Shown: in pieces, positions 1 to 11,700 of the stretch
Layout of the letters: every line of letters starts with the position of its first letter
How positions within the stretch are numbered: position 1 is the stretch's first letter
NCBI RefSeq assembly: GCF_002443255.2
Contig: NW_019211454.1
Span: 67,967,282 to 68,031,281, forward strand
DNA: 64,000 bases
Reading direction: 5' to 3'
Source of the DNA: Varroa destructor
Lineage: Eukaryota; Arthropoda; Arachnida; Mesostigmata; Varroidae
The notes under the pieces: generated by a model
Seen by the model: the letters and a program-made list of their open reading frames with translations, nothing else
What the model was told of the DNA's origin: nothing
Databases searched by the model: none
Position numbers and translations under genes: made by a program

Positions 1-54
1 AGGCTTTATCCACACATTTTAGCGGGTAGCACTTCCGTCAGTAAAAAAATGATT

Positions 55-195
55 TTAAAATCTTTCATACCATTGAAGTTTTTGTGGATCAGATACAATG
101 GAAATACCCCGTGCTTTTCCTAACACAAACGGTGGGCTTTCGTCAGCCAGAGCTTTCCAGACATTATTTAACTGATTATAATCTTTCTCAAACAT
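55..195 (-). CDS. Possible small ORF or terminal exon, unrecognised
   Basis: A 46-codon reading frame runs from an ATG at 195 to a TAA at 55-57. The composition looks protein-like: it starts MFEKDYNQLNNVWKAL and ends LQWYERF, with tryptophans and few low-complexity residues. An acceptor-like AG lies just before the LNNVWK part, so this may be the last exon of a gene rather than a complete gene. I do not recognise the family. It is the only coding-like stretch in the first 3 kb, and it could still be chance. Confidence 0.22.
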   Translation of the reverse strand: MFEKDYNQLNNVWKALADESPPFVLGKARGISIVSDPQKLQWYERF

Positions 196-1121
196 AACAT
201 TAGGTTTTTATATAGTCAAAGCCAGTGGATTCATTTTAGATGCGTACTAGACTAGCTAGAATGTTTTCATCAGAGGCAAATAATGAAAACAGCACGGATA
301 TACGAATTTAGCCAATATGTATATACATACATGTATCCTGAGGTTAGACGCTGACCATGACATGTGTTCTAGCTTGCAATTGTAATTAAATTAATAACAT
401 ATTGATAAATGATTAAACCGACTAAGTGCATTTGTGCTGTTTTTAACCTAACTGTGAATCTTTGAACCTCGTGTAATACTATGCAACGATAACACTTCAA
501 TAACGATTTGGCCAAGTTAAACATGAAATTGCCAAAAAAATCTTTGAATTCAGTGGCCTGAGAGTATTTACTGCATGTGGTGGTGGTTCTCGTTTAATTT
601 ACAAGAGATTACATCGATTTATCTTGAATCCCTAGTCAGTCACATTGGACGAGCTGGTCAACAGCGCGACGCGACTTAAGCCGCGCTGACCCCTCTGTTT
701 CCTATCGTGAGGAACCGTTGCTCATAGTATAAAGTTGAATTTGGAACTCGCCTATGACGTCGAGTATGCGTACTTTTTCCTTTAAGTTACTTTAACCATT
801 CGACCTCACCGCCTCGCGTCAAAGTTATCGAGAAATGTACGCGGTTCACCATATGCATAGTACTTCATCTGTTCACACCGGTTATGCAATATGCGTCGTA
901 GTAGCCGCACTAGCTAGAAGCGACTAATCTAGAACAAATTATAAATCTATCGTTGTTTCAGCGCTGCTAAACTCGAACGCCTCACATTTGCAGTTTGCCT
1001 CAGTTCTACGTTGATTCAGATCTATCCAACCGTGTCTTTAAACTAGTCCCTCATCCCATCCACTACCGCTTGGATAACTTACTGGCTAACTTGAGAAAAG
1101 AGTTTTTTTTTAACTACATTG

Positions 1122-1164
<43 letters not shown>

Positions 1165-3428
1165 CTGCCGCACCGAACTAGCTCAATGTCAGGCGTTCAG
1201 CTTTTGAAAATCCCGACGCGCGACTAGGTCTGTACCAGATGTTTTTGTCAAGTATTAGATTCCAGCTTTGCTAGTGAGTACTCGGTGACTTTTAAATCAG
1301 ATCAAGTCATTGATGGTTAGGTACAAAATGGCCATCTAATTGGGAAGAACTTCAAAATGTCACCAACAACAAGTAAATAGATGTATTTACGTAAATTTGT
1401 CTTTATTACAAATTTTATACTTTAGGTACAACCTTCATAAGATTGGCTTTTTTTTTTTGTTTTCTTTCACTTGTTTCCTTCATCCAGTTGTTGGTTGCTT
1501 GTTCACGTACATCTGGGCCCATCTCTGAAATATTTGCCCATTGCTGGTGAATTGTCGCACCCCCATAGAGAGGAGTCGAGTGAAGTTTTGTCACATTCGA
1601 GATACCCCACCCCTCCATCCTTGAATACCAACCGTTGACTAGAGTGAATCACATGATTAGCTGAGTGGAAAGATAGATCATCTTGCTGAAACAACTTATC
1701 TTACAAAGCTTTTTCACCGATTTGAGGTACAAGAAAGCCGATATTCTTAGGCAATATTAAAGCAATAATAACAAGATAAAGCCACAGATACTATCAAATG
1801 TTGACAGTTGAGATTGTGTGTTTTTCCGCTACGCACAACATTCAATCTGTATTCATCTGATCAGGCCATGATTAGAATTGGCTCAAATGAATTGAGACGA
1901 TTATCTAGACTTTGTTTAAAGTTTATTTTTACCTTTTTTGTCATTTGGGAAAACCGCTTCATCATCTTATTGTACTGTACACGTTGAGCGTACTTAATGA
2001 GCGGAAGGTGCCAGTGCATATAGTTCCCTCGATGTTAAATGTAGTAATTCTACGGGTAAGCGTGCTACAGCCAGCAGGAAGCAAGGACTTTCCTCTGGCC
2101 CACTGCTAAGTCCTGTTCGGTCAAAAATAAAGGCCTTCCGCGGTAGACCAGGCTAGAGCATATGCTTTCAGGGTCGAGTGATTTTAGATTCTTGTGATTC
2201 TTCGCTTTTAACTCGTATCTATTAACTCACAAAGGTTACACGGGATACTGACCGGGTTCAAATCGTTTTAGTATTGTAGAAATACATGTTAGTCTTTAGA
2301 ATCTCTTTACTTGTTGTAAAACTTAAGTTAGAAAAAAAACTTTTTAAAGCAAACAAAGTTGAGCGGAGTATCTAAATCTGCAGTAATACAGTATCTAAAA
2401 CGAAAACATTTGGCGTTACCCCGCCTGGAAATCAACGGCTCACCAAAGTAATCCTTTACTACGTTGTTAATTACGTGAAGGGGTAGATAACACTGTTGAA
2501 AGCACTTATCTTGCAAACTTTTTCAACGATTTGGGATACAAGAAAGCCCGAGATCATTTCCTCGTCGTGAACAGACCTTCCAGTTTCATCAAGAAGAAAA
2601 AAAGCCCAGTTATACCTCCGGCGTATTATGCCACATTAGGCAAAGGTTTTATGCGGTATCAACTTTTACCATGGCTAGTCTGCGGGTCCTTCGTATTCTA
2701 GGGCCAGATGTATGTTGAAAAGAAGTGGCTAAAAACAGTCTGAAGTCAATAGTTGCCATTAAACAAGCACACCTTATTATTGCATTCAAATAAGATTTCA
2801 AATGCGTAAACCTAGTAATTAAGAAAAATTTATGTAATTATATCCAGCCATTTTTTGATATCATTTGGACACTGCTTCCGACTAGATGGCCATCCTGATA
2901 TTTATTTCTAGCCTTATGTGCCTATTTTACTAATGTGTGTAAATTAATTTCTTGCGTGATTTCGGCCGAATTCTTTGAGATCCTTTATATTCAAGGTAAT
3001 CCAAACGCCAGTCTGCAGGTAAAAAAAATATGTTAATGTTCATGTAATAATGGTAAGTACCTACCAGTCTACTTTTCACACTGCACAATGAGATTTAGGT
3101 CATTCCTTGCTCAGACAAATCTTTTTTTATTTTAACTTCACGCAGCGCGAGGCTTATTCGATACGGTACTATTCATTAAACCTTGGTGTTTCTAGCTGGT
3201 AATGAAAGGCCATCCGACATTCAAGAATGTCCTCCGGGACTGCGTTATCATTACTTCAATTGACTCCTCTGCATTGACCACTTTTGTTGAATTTAGACTT
3301 CCTGTCAAGGCACTACACCACATGGCCACTGCGCAACTCATGCGGTCTAGTCTTCTTTTTTTTTTTTTTTTTGTTCTTCCGAGTCATTGCTTGTACTCCT
3401 TTAGGCGCATAATCCTTTCTAATTATCG
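196..3428. other. No supported gene; AT-rich non-coding DNA
   Basis: Only short reading frames, most opening on TTG rather than ATG, are present on both strands. There is one (AT)n tract and several homopolymer T runs. A minus-strand frame at 1415-1618 has a Trp/Lys-rich composition that loosely recalls Myb/SANT-like domains, but it is too weak to call. Confidence 0.6.
1125..1160. repeat. (TA)n microsatellite
   Basis: About 18 uninterrupted TA units directly follow a T run. This is a simple dinucleotide repeat with no evident function. Confidence 0.95.
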
Positions 3429-3680
3429 TTATTCACGGTTCCACTTTGTTTGCAAGATGGGCATCTTTGAGACTATGTCCTGGTAGATGTAGGCATATGC
3501 CTGATTTTTTCTGGCTCCTGGCAGTGCATCACATCTTGTAGCCATGTGCTCTACTTTGTCTCTCCAGCCTGATGCACACAGCGCGCAGGTATCGAGATCC
3601 GCCTTCTCGGTTTTTACCATATATGCCAAAAACTATCCATGTCCTGTAAGCATCTGAGACAGACGATAGACGATACGACA
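3429..3680 (-). mobile_element. Dead non-LTR retrotransposon, ORF2 C-terminal relic
   Basis: Read on the minus strand, the frame gives RLSQMLTGHG, then an in-frame TAG, then FLAYMVKTEKADLDTCALC, then a VEHMATRCDALPGAR segment. This is the layout seen at the C-terminus of arthropod R1/jockey/I-type LINE polyproteins: an LTGHG-(C/S)-F motif, then a CxxC, then H and C of a CCHC zinc knuckle, then an R-rich tail. The TAG sits where a Cys or Ser normally follows LTGHG, so the copy is not functional. I see no RT domain directly upstream, so only the end of the element is left. The family assignment is from memory of the motif pattern. Confidence 0.6.
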
Positions 3681-4596
3681 CCTCACCATACGGCGTTTAT
3701 ATCGTAGACCAAGATCGAGTAATAATACTGATATATGTAAGATAATAATCTCCCTTCTCGTCTACCCTCCCTTAATCCTTCTCACGTGATTCGCCGTATA
3801 GTGATTCAAACCTCACTTCTATTTCTCTAGTATAAACTTCCTCGCTGTAACGTCCAGTACGTGCTCTAGCTTCCTTTAAGAGCGGTTGCTCAACAGGAAC
3901 TCGACGGGAGCATTCTGGCGAGCCCTATTACCGTTCCTGACGTGCGACCATTATAAGCTCCCAGCTCATCGTATTGAAGTATCTTTAATGTCCAACAAAG
4001 TAAGGAGAGCGTTACAGTGTCTTCGTCTTCTTTTTTTTTTAGCTGAATTGGCAAGGGGTTGTTTGCTTCCTGTCTCAATCCGCCGGGTGGCGGCGGTAAT
4101 GCTCTTTTGAATTTGTTTATGAAGATTTTTTATGGCAGATCCCACGTAGATCTTCTTCCGCTTCCGGGCAAACGGGTCTGTCGGTCTAAGATTCTTCCAG
4201 ATAAACTAATAAAAACAAAGAGTGCATACAGTTTCAGCTTTTATTGTCTCATTAAATCATTGTCATTGTATAATTATTGTGTGAATAAAGAAAGTTATTT
4301 ATTACTGATTCGTTTCGTAAATTGAGATACTATGGCTGATAGAGCAGCTAAAATACACAGTGGCACACTCTGTGTCGGCAGAGCATCTTTTAACAATAAA
4401 ATTGTTCAATTGAATGTTCAGGTTATACAAGAAGGATGACGCCATACACACTGTGACATTAAATCTTGGCAGTGAAGCTTGTATTGTTTTCCTCTATGGA
4501 GAGTATTCCAGCTGTGTGCACCGGATCACGTCATGATTAAAACTGACTCAGACGAGTCCAACCATGAAGATTATCACATTGAAACGATTGCCCAGT
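3681..4596. other. No gene; contains likely 3' UTR of the MADF gene
   Basis: No reading frame here is convincing. On the minus strand an AATAAA (seen as TTTATT at 4240-4245) lies about 350 bases past the MADF gene stop and is a plausible polyadenylation signal for it. The rest is AT-rich with T runs. Confidence 0.5.
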
Positions 4597-5418
4597 CTAT
4601 GCTTGGAGTTCGTTTCTAGTTTCTTTATCCGTACTGACGTCTGGTAGAACAGTCTCGTCATTCTCCGCTAGATTGTTTCTAGATTTTTTGGCGAGAAAGT
4701 CCATCTCACATTGGACGAGACTTTGATGTACAATATTAATAGCCTGCATCTGCTGGTCGGCAGGCATCGCTCGTATTCTCCTGCCCAAATCTATACCGAA
4801 CAGCTTAACAAGGTTATCAACGTAGCTGTCCTCGGAGCTGTCGGTAGACGAACAGATCTTTCGTTTTTGTTGAGGGCGTGGCAAGTTTTCCCTGTTCTCC
4901 TTGACCTCATCGAATCCCGTAGTCGCAACGAATGTCGGTGATACGATGGAACGTAGTTGAGCTGCGTCGGAGAAGACAATGACTTCAGGACGTGGCGAAG
5001 AGCCGCTCGTATTGGGGGACAGCGAAAGCCCATCGAGCGATACTGAAGATGGCGGTGAAGGGGTGCTCTCAGCGAGAGTTATGCTATCCTGCGTATGGGG
5101 CGCTGGAACAGGACCAACTTGCGCTTCATAGTTCTCGAACAGCATTTCATTGAGAGTGTCATACAGTTTCCATTTGTGATCATAATGGGTGCCTAATGCT
5201 ATCGAGACATTGACCTTGTTAAGCGTTCGCTTATATCGATCACGAATGCTGGTCCACTTTTTCATGACGTCTCGACCGGACAGACCAAAATAGCTTCCAA
5301 TTTGGTTCCAAGATTCAGTTTTAGCTTCATTGTTACGGTAGTGCACATGTCGTCTATTGTACAAACACGGGTTGTCTTTCACCAGCTTAACTAGATCTTC
5401 ACTCTGAAAAGCCGCCAT
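4597..5418 (-). CDS. MADF-BESS domain DNA-binding protein
   Basis: This intact single-exon frame encodes 273 residues from the ATG at 5418 (MAAFQSEDL). A second in-frame ATG at 5457 would add 13 residues. The frame stays open further upstream but without an ATG, so I take 5418, because the MADF domain begins almost at once, as is usual in the family. Residues 8-95 match the MADF (Myb/SANT-like) pattern: LVKDNPCLYN, W at 37, MKKWTSIRDRYKR, then the HYDHKWKLYDTL end motif. A Ser/Pro-rich linker spans about 110-195. A BESS-type helix pair lies near 200-236 (VKLFGIDLGRRIRAM). Arthropod MADF-BESS proteins are nuclear transcription regulators, the BESS part mediating protein contacts; targets here are unknown. 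A paralogue lies 13 kb downstream on the same strand. Confidence 0.85.
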   Translation of the reverse strand: MAAFQSEDLVKLVKDNPCLYNRRHVHYRNNEAKTESWNQIGSYFGLSGRDVMKKWTSIRDRYKRTLNKVNVSIALGTHYDHKWKLYDTLNEMLFENYEAQVGPVPAPHTQDSITLAESTPSPPSSVSLDGLSLSPNTSGSSPRPEVIVFSDAAQLRSIVSPTFVATTGFDEVKENRENLPRPQQKRKICSSTDSSEDSYVDNLVKLFGIDLGRRIRAMPADQQMQAINIVHQSLVQCEMDFLAKKSRNNLAENDETVLPDVSTDKETRNELQA

Positions 5419-5759
5419 TATTTTGCAGCGAAGTATGCGCCCGTACCTGTCACTCATGCGCAGTAACACCGACGGATGAAGTAAAAGTTGTCTGCAGGAT
5501 AGCACAGTTATATACGCAGTCACTGATCGAGGGCATTCCCCTCGCCCCCGTAGATGAACCGGTGCAACCTCGACAAAGAGAAGGGGGTAACACGTCGGGT
5601 CTGCTCTCTGATTTGCTCGGTGAGCAGGACGCTCCAGTTCACCTGCCTCGCTCGATGCTAAATGTAACAGTACAAGTGGAGCCACGATTGCGCTGCGCCC
5701 TCTAGCAGAAAACAAAGATATTTCTCCAAATAGTCGGCAATTGCCGCTCTGTTAAGCGT

Positions 5760-8700
5760 CAATGTTCTGCGTAGCACATCAAAGTAGAGGATATACTTGC
5801 AAAGTCGAGTGTTTTTACATCTTCATTAATTTTTTTTTTACTATTAACAGTCTGTTAATTCACCAAACGCTCTTACTGGGTTTAGACAATCCTTGTATTG
5901 TGAGGATAAACGTTGTATTTGAGAATTTTTTTTTACTATTTAGTTAGAAAAAAAGCGTTCCTTACATTTCAGTAAAGAGTTTGCTCTCATTTCAAGTTGC
6001 CCAAAATCTACGTGTAAGACAAAAGGTCGAAACGAACTAATGCACAAACAAAATGCTTCTTTAAACGGTTGTTAAAATGGCAAAAGTTGTTGGATAGGGT
6101 ACAATGTCTTCGAAAACATCACCAACATCACCCAGTCATTCGTTGCACCACTATCGTTAAGTCAGCTTTGTAGTTTCACGTTTGGCCTACAAATTCGCGT
6201 CTCTTACGCTTCCGTACAAATACTGTAGAATATCACATCAATAAACACAAGACTTAAGTAGCCGTTTTACGACAATAGATTTAAATTATCCATTTAGACA
6301 TATGCTCTCAAAAATGGTTGTGGACGTCATCTTAAGAACAGTAGCAAGCAGATAGGTGTTGATACAAAATAAATGTTTATAGAACATTTCGGCATATCTC
6401 TAAATTAATACGGTTTATATTTGGATGATAAGTAGTAACTGTCCGTTTATGTAGTAAAGTCTACATACGATGCAGTGCAATTCTGTCAACTTGCGATTTC
6501 AACTTTATTTACAATGTTCGGTGTAACTTTTGTCAACTTTAAACACATTTGTAGTGGGGTAAGCATATTTGCAATAGAACCGATTCTGCACTGACGCTTC
6601 ACTAATCCAATAACAACAGCAACACCTCTGTCTTTTTGTTTACGCTCTAGAGCTAGTAGGTAGGTTCTTAAATAGACATTCGTCTTTCAGCCGCTTCCTG
6701 ATATGCGCTCAATCCGAAAGCGTAGAATTTTTTTGTGTACGTACGTCGACGTACTGCATACTACAACAGTACGCGTTTATCCTTGTGATGTTCATCGAAT
6801 CGTTGACGCGGTCAAGCACGTAACGTGAGTCCTACGTGTCAGATCAACGCACGCATGCAAAGGTGGCCGGTTGAATTCAAACTCTATCCACGTATAGGCC
6901 GCCGTTGGGCCACGTGTATCGCCGCGACCTTCTAAAAGCCTATATTTTATCCTATCGGGTTCGTTACTTATCTGTTTTTGATGTCAGACGGCAACAACAA
7001 TAATGTTTCAGCCGTAAATTCAAATTTTCTTCACATTAAATCTAAATAGATGGAACATTTTTTGTAAACCTCATTAAACATATCTATGCGATTTCTATTA
7101 GGATTTTTATTCAGATAAACGGATATGTAGTATTCATTAGATCACTACCTGAAGTTGATTTAAAGTCACTGTTGCTGGTTGTCTTCCCTGCTCCCATGTG
7201 CGGAGAGGAAGGGTATATTGTTCTGCGCCTGATGGGTGCAGGTCGTTGTGATTCGTAAGGATCATTTTTACCATACCTAATAGATATTACAGTCCTGAAC
7301 TAATTATACTTCCGTTAAGTATTTACACAACAACACAGTTCGAATGCAATAACAACATATCGCCATTATAGATTCGGTTTTAATAGTCATCTCTCGAGTG
7401 CTTTACTCTGGTTTTGGTGATTCAAGAGCCTTGCCAACGTTAGGGCTCTCTATATCAAATTAAGAGGAATCAAAGGCTGCGGTGTCACATCTCAAGGCCT
7501 AGTTTGCAACTACAAACCCATTGGTACTACTATTACGAAATCAAAATAGATCATACGTTATGAACATTTACAACACTGAACAGCAGTTCAAGGTCGAAGG
7601 CTGCGCAGGCCGTTAGACATCGATGCACGTTCTGACGTAAACACTGAAAACGCTAGCTAAATTCTCAACAATTCAGCTAATGACTTTCATGTAAATGTAT
7701 CCAATTAGCGTTGCGTAATTACGTAAGCTCTACTAGCTTTAAGGCGACGCTTACTAAGACATTTTACGGAGCTAGACAATTGAACTCTACTATTGCGTAA
7801 CATGCAGATGGACGATTTCGACCTGACCAAAGCTAGGGGTCGCTGGTTAAAGCTTTGCCAACGACACGACGCGACGAGCCTTGCCTTATATTGTTGTTCC
7901 TACAGTTTGTTGTGCAAAAATTTCACTGATTTTAGATACTTAGTATAGATGCCATAATAGGCGTATAGCGGCTGACCTGTTTTTAGTATTACTGGGATAT
8001 GATATTCACCCGATTTAGCAGCGAAAGCGTGAGTATAGTTCTAGTCGAACTAAAAAATCTCTGTTCTCATTTTGCGGTGGTTGTCTACAAAATATTGCCT
8101 GATTATAAACAATCTATCAAAATAAAAAGCCCAGAAAGAAAAATCCTTGAAGATAGTTGCTTATACTTGAGATAAGCTAGATAAACCCGGGGATAGTCTT
8201 ATGGATGGCTTTGATCCCATAGATTTAAAAAAAAACGTTTCAATACGAAGTTGTAATCGTGTATTGCATAGTGGATCGGACAAAAAACACTGACTCGTTC
8301 TATATCCGTCTCGGCATATCGATCGTTTTGCCGTGCATTATCTTAATGCACCGTTATGTTACTCACAAGATTGTTGCGATTTATTCAATTTAGCTTTCCT
8401 AGGTATTTAAGAATCCACCTAGAAATAGGTAGCGGTGGACGCTTTGTTGAGGCGTTATTAAGCAGAGCAGTCGTACCTATCTTTCACACACGAAAAAACA
8501 CGTTTTCATCACAATATCACGATATAATGAGGAGTATTCATACTTAACGGAACGGTACCAATGACGTTTAATTTATCAGGTGCTTTTAACGCCATACCGG
8601 AATAAAAATTCTGTATTAATAATGGCCCAACAAATATAACGATTTTGTTTTTTCATCCAAGTAAATATTTTCGCAGGCGACACGAAGCGCGAACATGTGT

Positions 8701-11700
8701 CAGGACATTATAAACTACCAGACATGCCTTTATGAAAATATCGTGCTTGAATAGATTTTTCTAACTGTTGATCTATTTGCCAATTTCCATTGTTGTTAGG
8801 ACTGGTCATCTTACAGACAGTCGAAGAACCTGCATCTAAACAATTTGGTTTTGCTATACTTTATTGAAATTATGGCCGATTTAATTGACCATCGGGAATG
8901 TTGCAACAGAATAAGCTTGTTGAGCATTTAGGATGCGCACCCAGCATGTATCGAAACACTTTTCAGGAAACTTCGACACCGCTTCGCGAAGTTGGGGGTC
9001 TAGCCCCAGTGTGTTAACGAGCAGCATACACAGATGGTTGTTAAACCACTTAGCTTGCTCCCACACCCTAGTGAATTAGAGGGGTGCAAATTTTCGCTAA
9101 AATTCGTTTGAACTTTAGAATGATTTCTAAGAAGCCTAATTTCAACGGTTTACCAATATTTTAGCGCAATCTGCTGGGTCCTTTTTACCCAAAGTCTGTT
9201 GAACATGATGTAGTATTTGTCTTAAAATTGGATCTTTCTCAACAAAGCAATTGAAGATGTATTTGTATCTAAACAGATTGTTTTTGAACTTTTGTAGACA
9301 TTGAGCCCTTATTCCTGTCCCCTGACGTCTAGAAAATGCTGGTAACGTTGAAGCAGAAAAGATGATCTAATATTTTTTATATTATTCCACCCGATGAGTT
9401 AATTTTCTTATTAAAAGTATTAGGAAACTAGTTAGTGGCTTCTAAGTAACCTTTCAAACCTTCTCTCGCAACCGATCCCTTTCATGCTTTGTAATGATGC
9501 CGATTTATTTAGGCTCATTCCTAGCTTCACGATTTTCATTGTCTTAGCTTCAAAAAATTGCTTTTAGCCTTTGTGTGATCCTTCGGCATATACTATAGAC
9601 ACTCACTCTTGTGGCGTTCCTGAGTTTACTAGAGAAACATACAGATGTAGAGTTGCAGGTAACACACAGCTTGTAAAATCTTCGTAAGCATTATAGGACC
9701 TTGTGAGAGGGACTGTTTCACGTGGTGTCCCACATTAAGGACATTGTGGCCTTGGACACTTTTGAGGCGTCAAATTTTCTGATTGTAAAATTTTAGAGCT
9801 AACCGAGACTCAAGCCCAACTTTTATTGTGAAACTCTGTGCTTCAATGTTCTGTGGAGCATTTAGTGGTCGGAGTTCCCAAATATAATAGATAACAGGAA
9901 ATTTCAAAGATCTACCTATGATCGTACTTTGGAAACTGGACCGATTGGAAATATGGTTAGAATGAAGTGGATTTTTTATCATCCAACGATCTCGCAACTT
10001 CGCTACCTGGCCTAATGCTGGTCAACGTTTCAGCGAGTGGTCCGGTAACGCAAGACTGACTTTTGAACTATCGCGGGTTCAATGGTAACGGACGTCGCTT
10101 TGCGCACTTCTTGTAACAATAGTGATTCAATGACTTCTGGTAGAGATGAGGGTCAGTTGATATATACAGTAAATATATAAATATTGGTACTTGAAAATAG
10201 GCTAAAACAGTGAAAAATTTTCGAGTTATTATCACGCTAATGTCTACTTAAATTGCGCGTTGCACAGTCGCTCCCTTTGTACGTGTGATTACATAGATAT
10301 TTCGGTGTAGCACTTAATTTTTCGATAGCATAAGTTGAGTTGTTTAGAATAAGATGATCGGTTTGTTCGCCGGGCATCGCAATGGGATGATTGCACAATC
10401 CTACCCAGATATAAAGGATCATTAACTACAGACGTAATAAAACAGCGTTCGCCATATCTGGCTTTACATTATGCTTCCTGCGCTTATTTTCCAACCTGTT
10501 CTTCAATGATAACATTCAATTGTCAATACACTGTATGATCTGCCTAAATACGCAAAAATAACAACAGAGGGTTGGATTCGTAGGCTACGGGCGCTCACCA
10601 CCAAACACTTTTCTACTGTAATAATTTTAACTAACTCAATAGGAGCGGCAAAACAAACTATTTCTAAAGCGAAAACTATAAAGTTACTCGGGACCAAGAC
10701 CTTAAATAGCTGGAGTTAATGGAAAAACGTCCAAACGATACGACTACATACGTCATTTTGTTCATCACCCGAAATTTAGATTTTACTAAGAAATATAAAC
10801 AATTCAATTTCACTACGTAACGTAAAACACAATGTGCTATTTTATAATCATAACAATATGTGTAGAAAAAAATGTCGTTTATGATTAATTGTTCAGAAGC
10901 AAAGGTTCAGATTAGCGATAATTTCCAAATACGATTTTGCTTACTCATAGTCACGGTTATCGAATGCCTATGTGGAGTCGTATTGAGTACTTATTCGCAT
11001 AGCGATGACAACATAACTTTTGCTCTCGGTTCAATTGGACGCAGAGGACTAAACGCAGACACTGAAGATGGCTGTCCCTAGCTCCTGATCGTGATTCCGG
11101 AGCTCGTTGCTATTATAAACAACAGGTCTACAAAACATATTCGCAAGATGTTTGGAGCGAAGACGGCCGACCTACGAGAAACTTTCTTATGACGTATTGC
11201 CATATTAGAATAGACAAGAGTGAAAAAAGGGGATTGATCTTCTGTTCGATAGAGCTAACTTGGTAACCACGTATCGAAGCTTTCCGGCGCACTTCTCGGA
11301 AGTCGAGTTTGGGGCGCGCTTTGGCAAGCGCTAGCTGTTTCGGCATAGAGTCGCACGATTCGAAATACTCCGATAACATGTATTAAGACCCAGACCCTCT
11401 ATCTATCTTATTTCACGTAGACCACATGAAGGACCAATAGAACGCCTTCCGATCAGCAGCTTGTGAAAGCGCCGATGTATAGGAACGGACCACGAGCTTT
11501 TGTGGTCAGCAGCCGCAACTGGAAGCTTATTGATCATGTTTATTTATCCGAATATCGTTAAATAAACTAAAAAATAAATCAACAAGTAAAATACTAACAC
11601 ATTGGCCAGGCAAGGAACAATAGAACGAATCATTATAGAACGGGGAAATTTTCTCCAAGACAATCAAGGTACTTGTATTTCCGGCCCATTTTTTGCTGCC

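Noticed and set aside
1415..1694. Minus-strand frames with Trp/Lys-rich sequence resembling a Myb/SANT-like relic
   Set aside because: Overlapping frames, no ATG of quality and too little similarity to name a domain.
5419..5715. N-terminal extension of the MADF-BESS frame
   Set aside because: The extension opens on TTG. Apart from the in-frame ATG at 5457, nothing supports translation upstream of the MADF domain.
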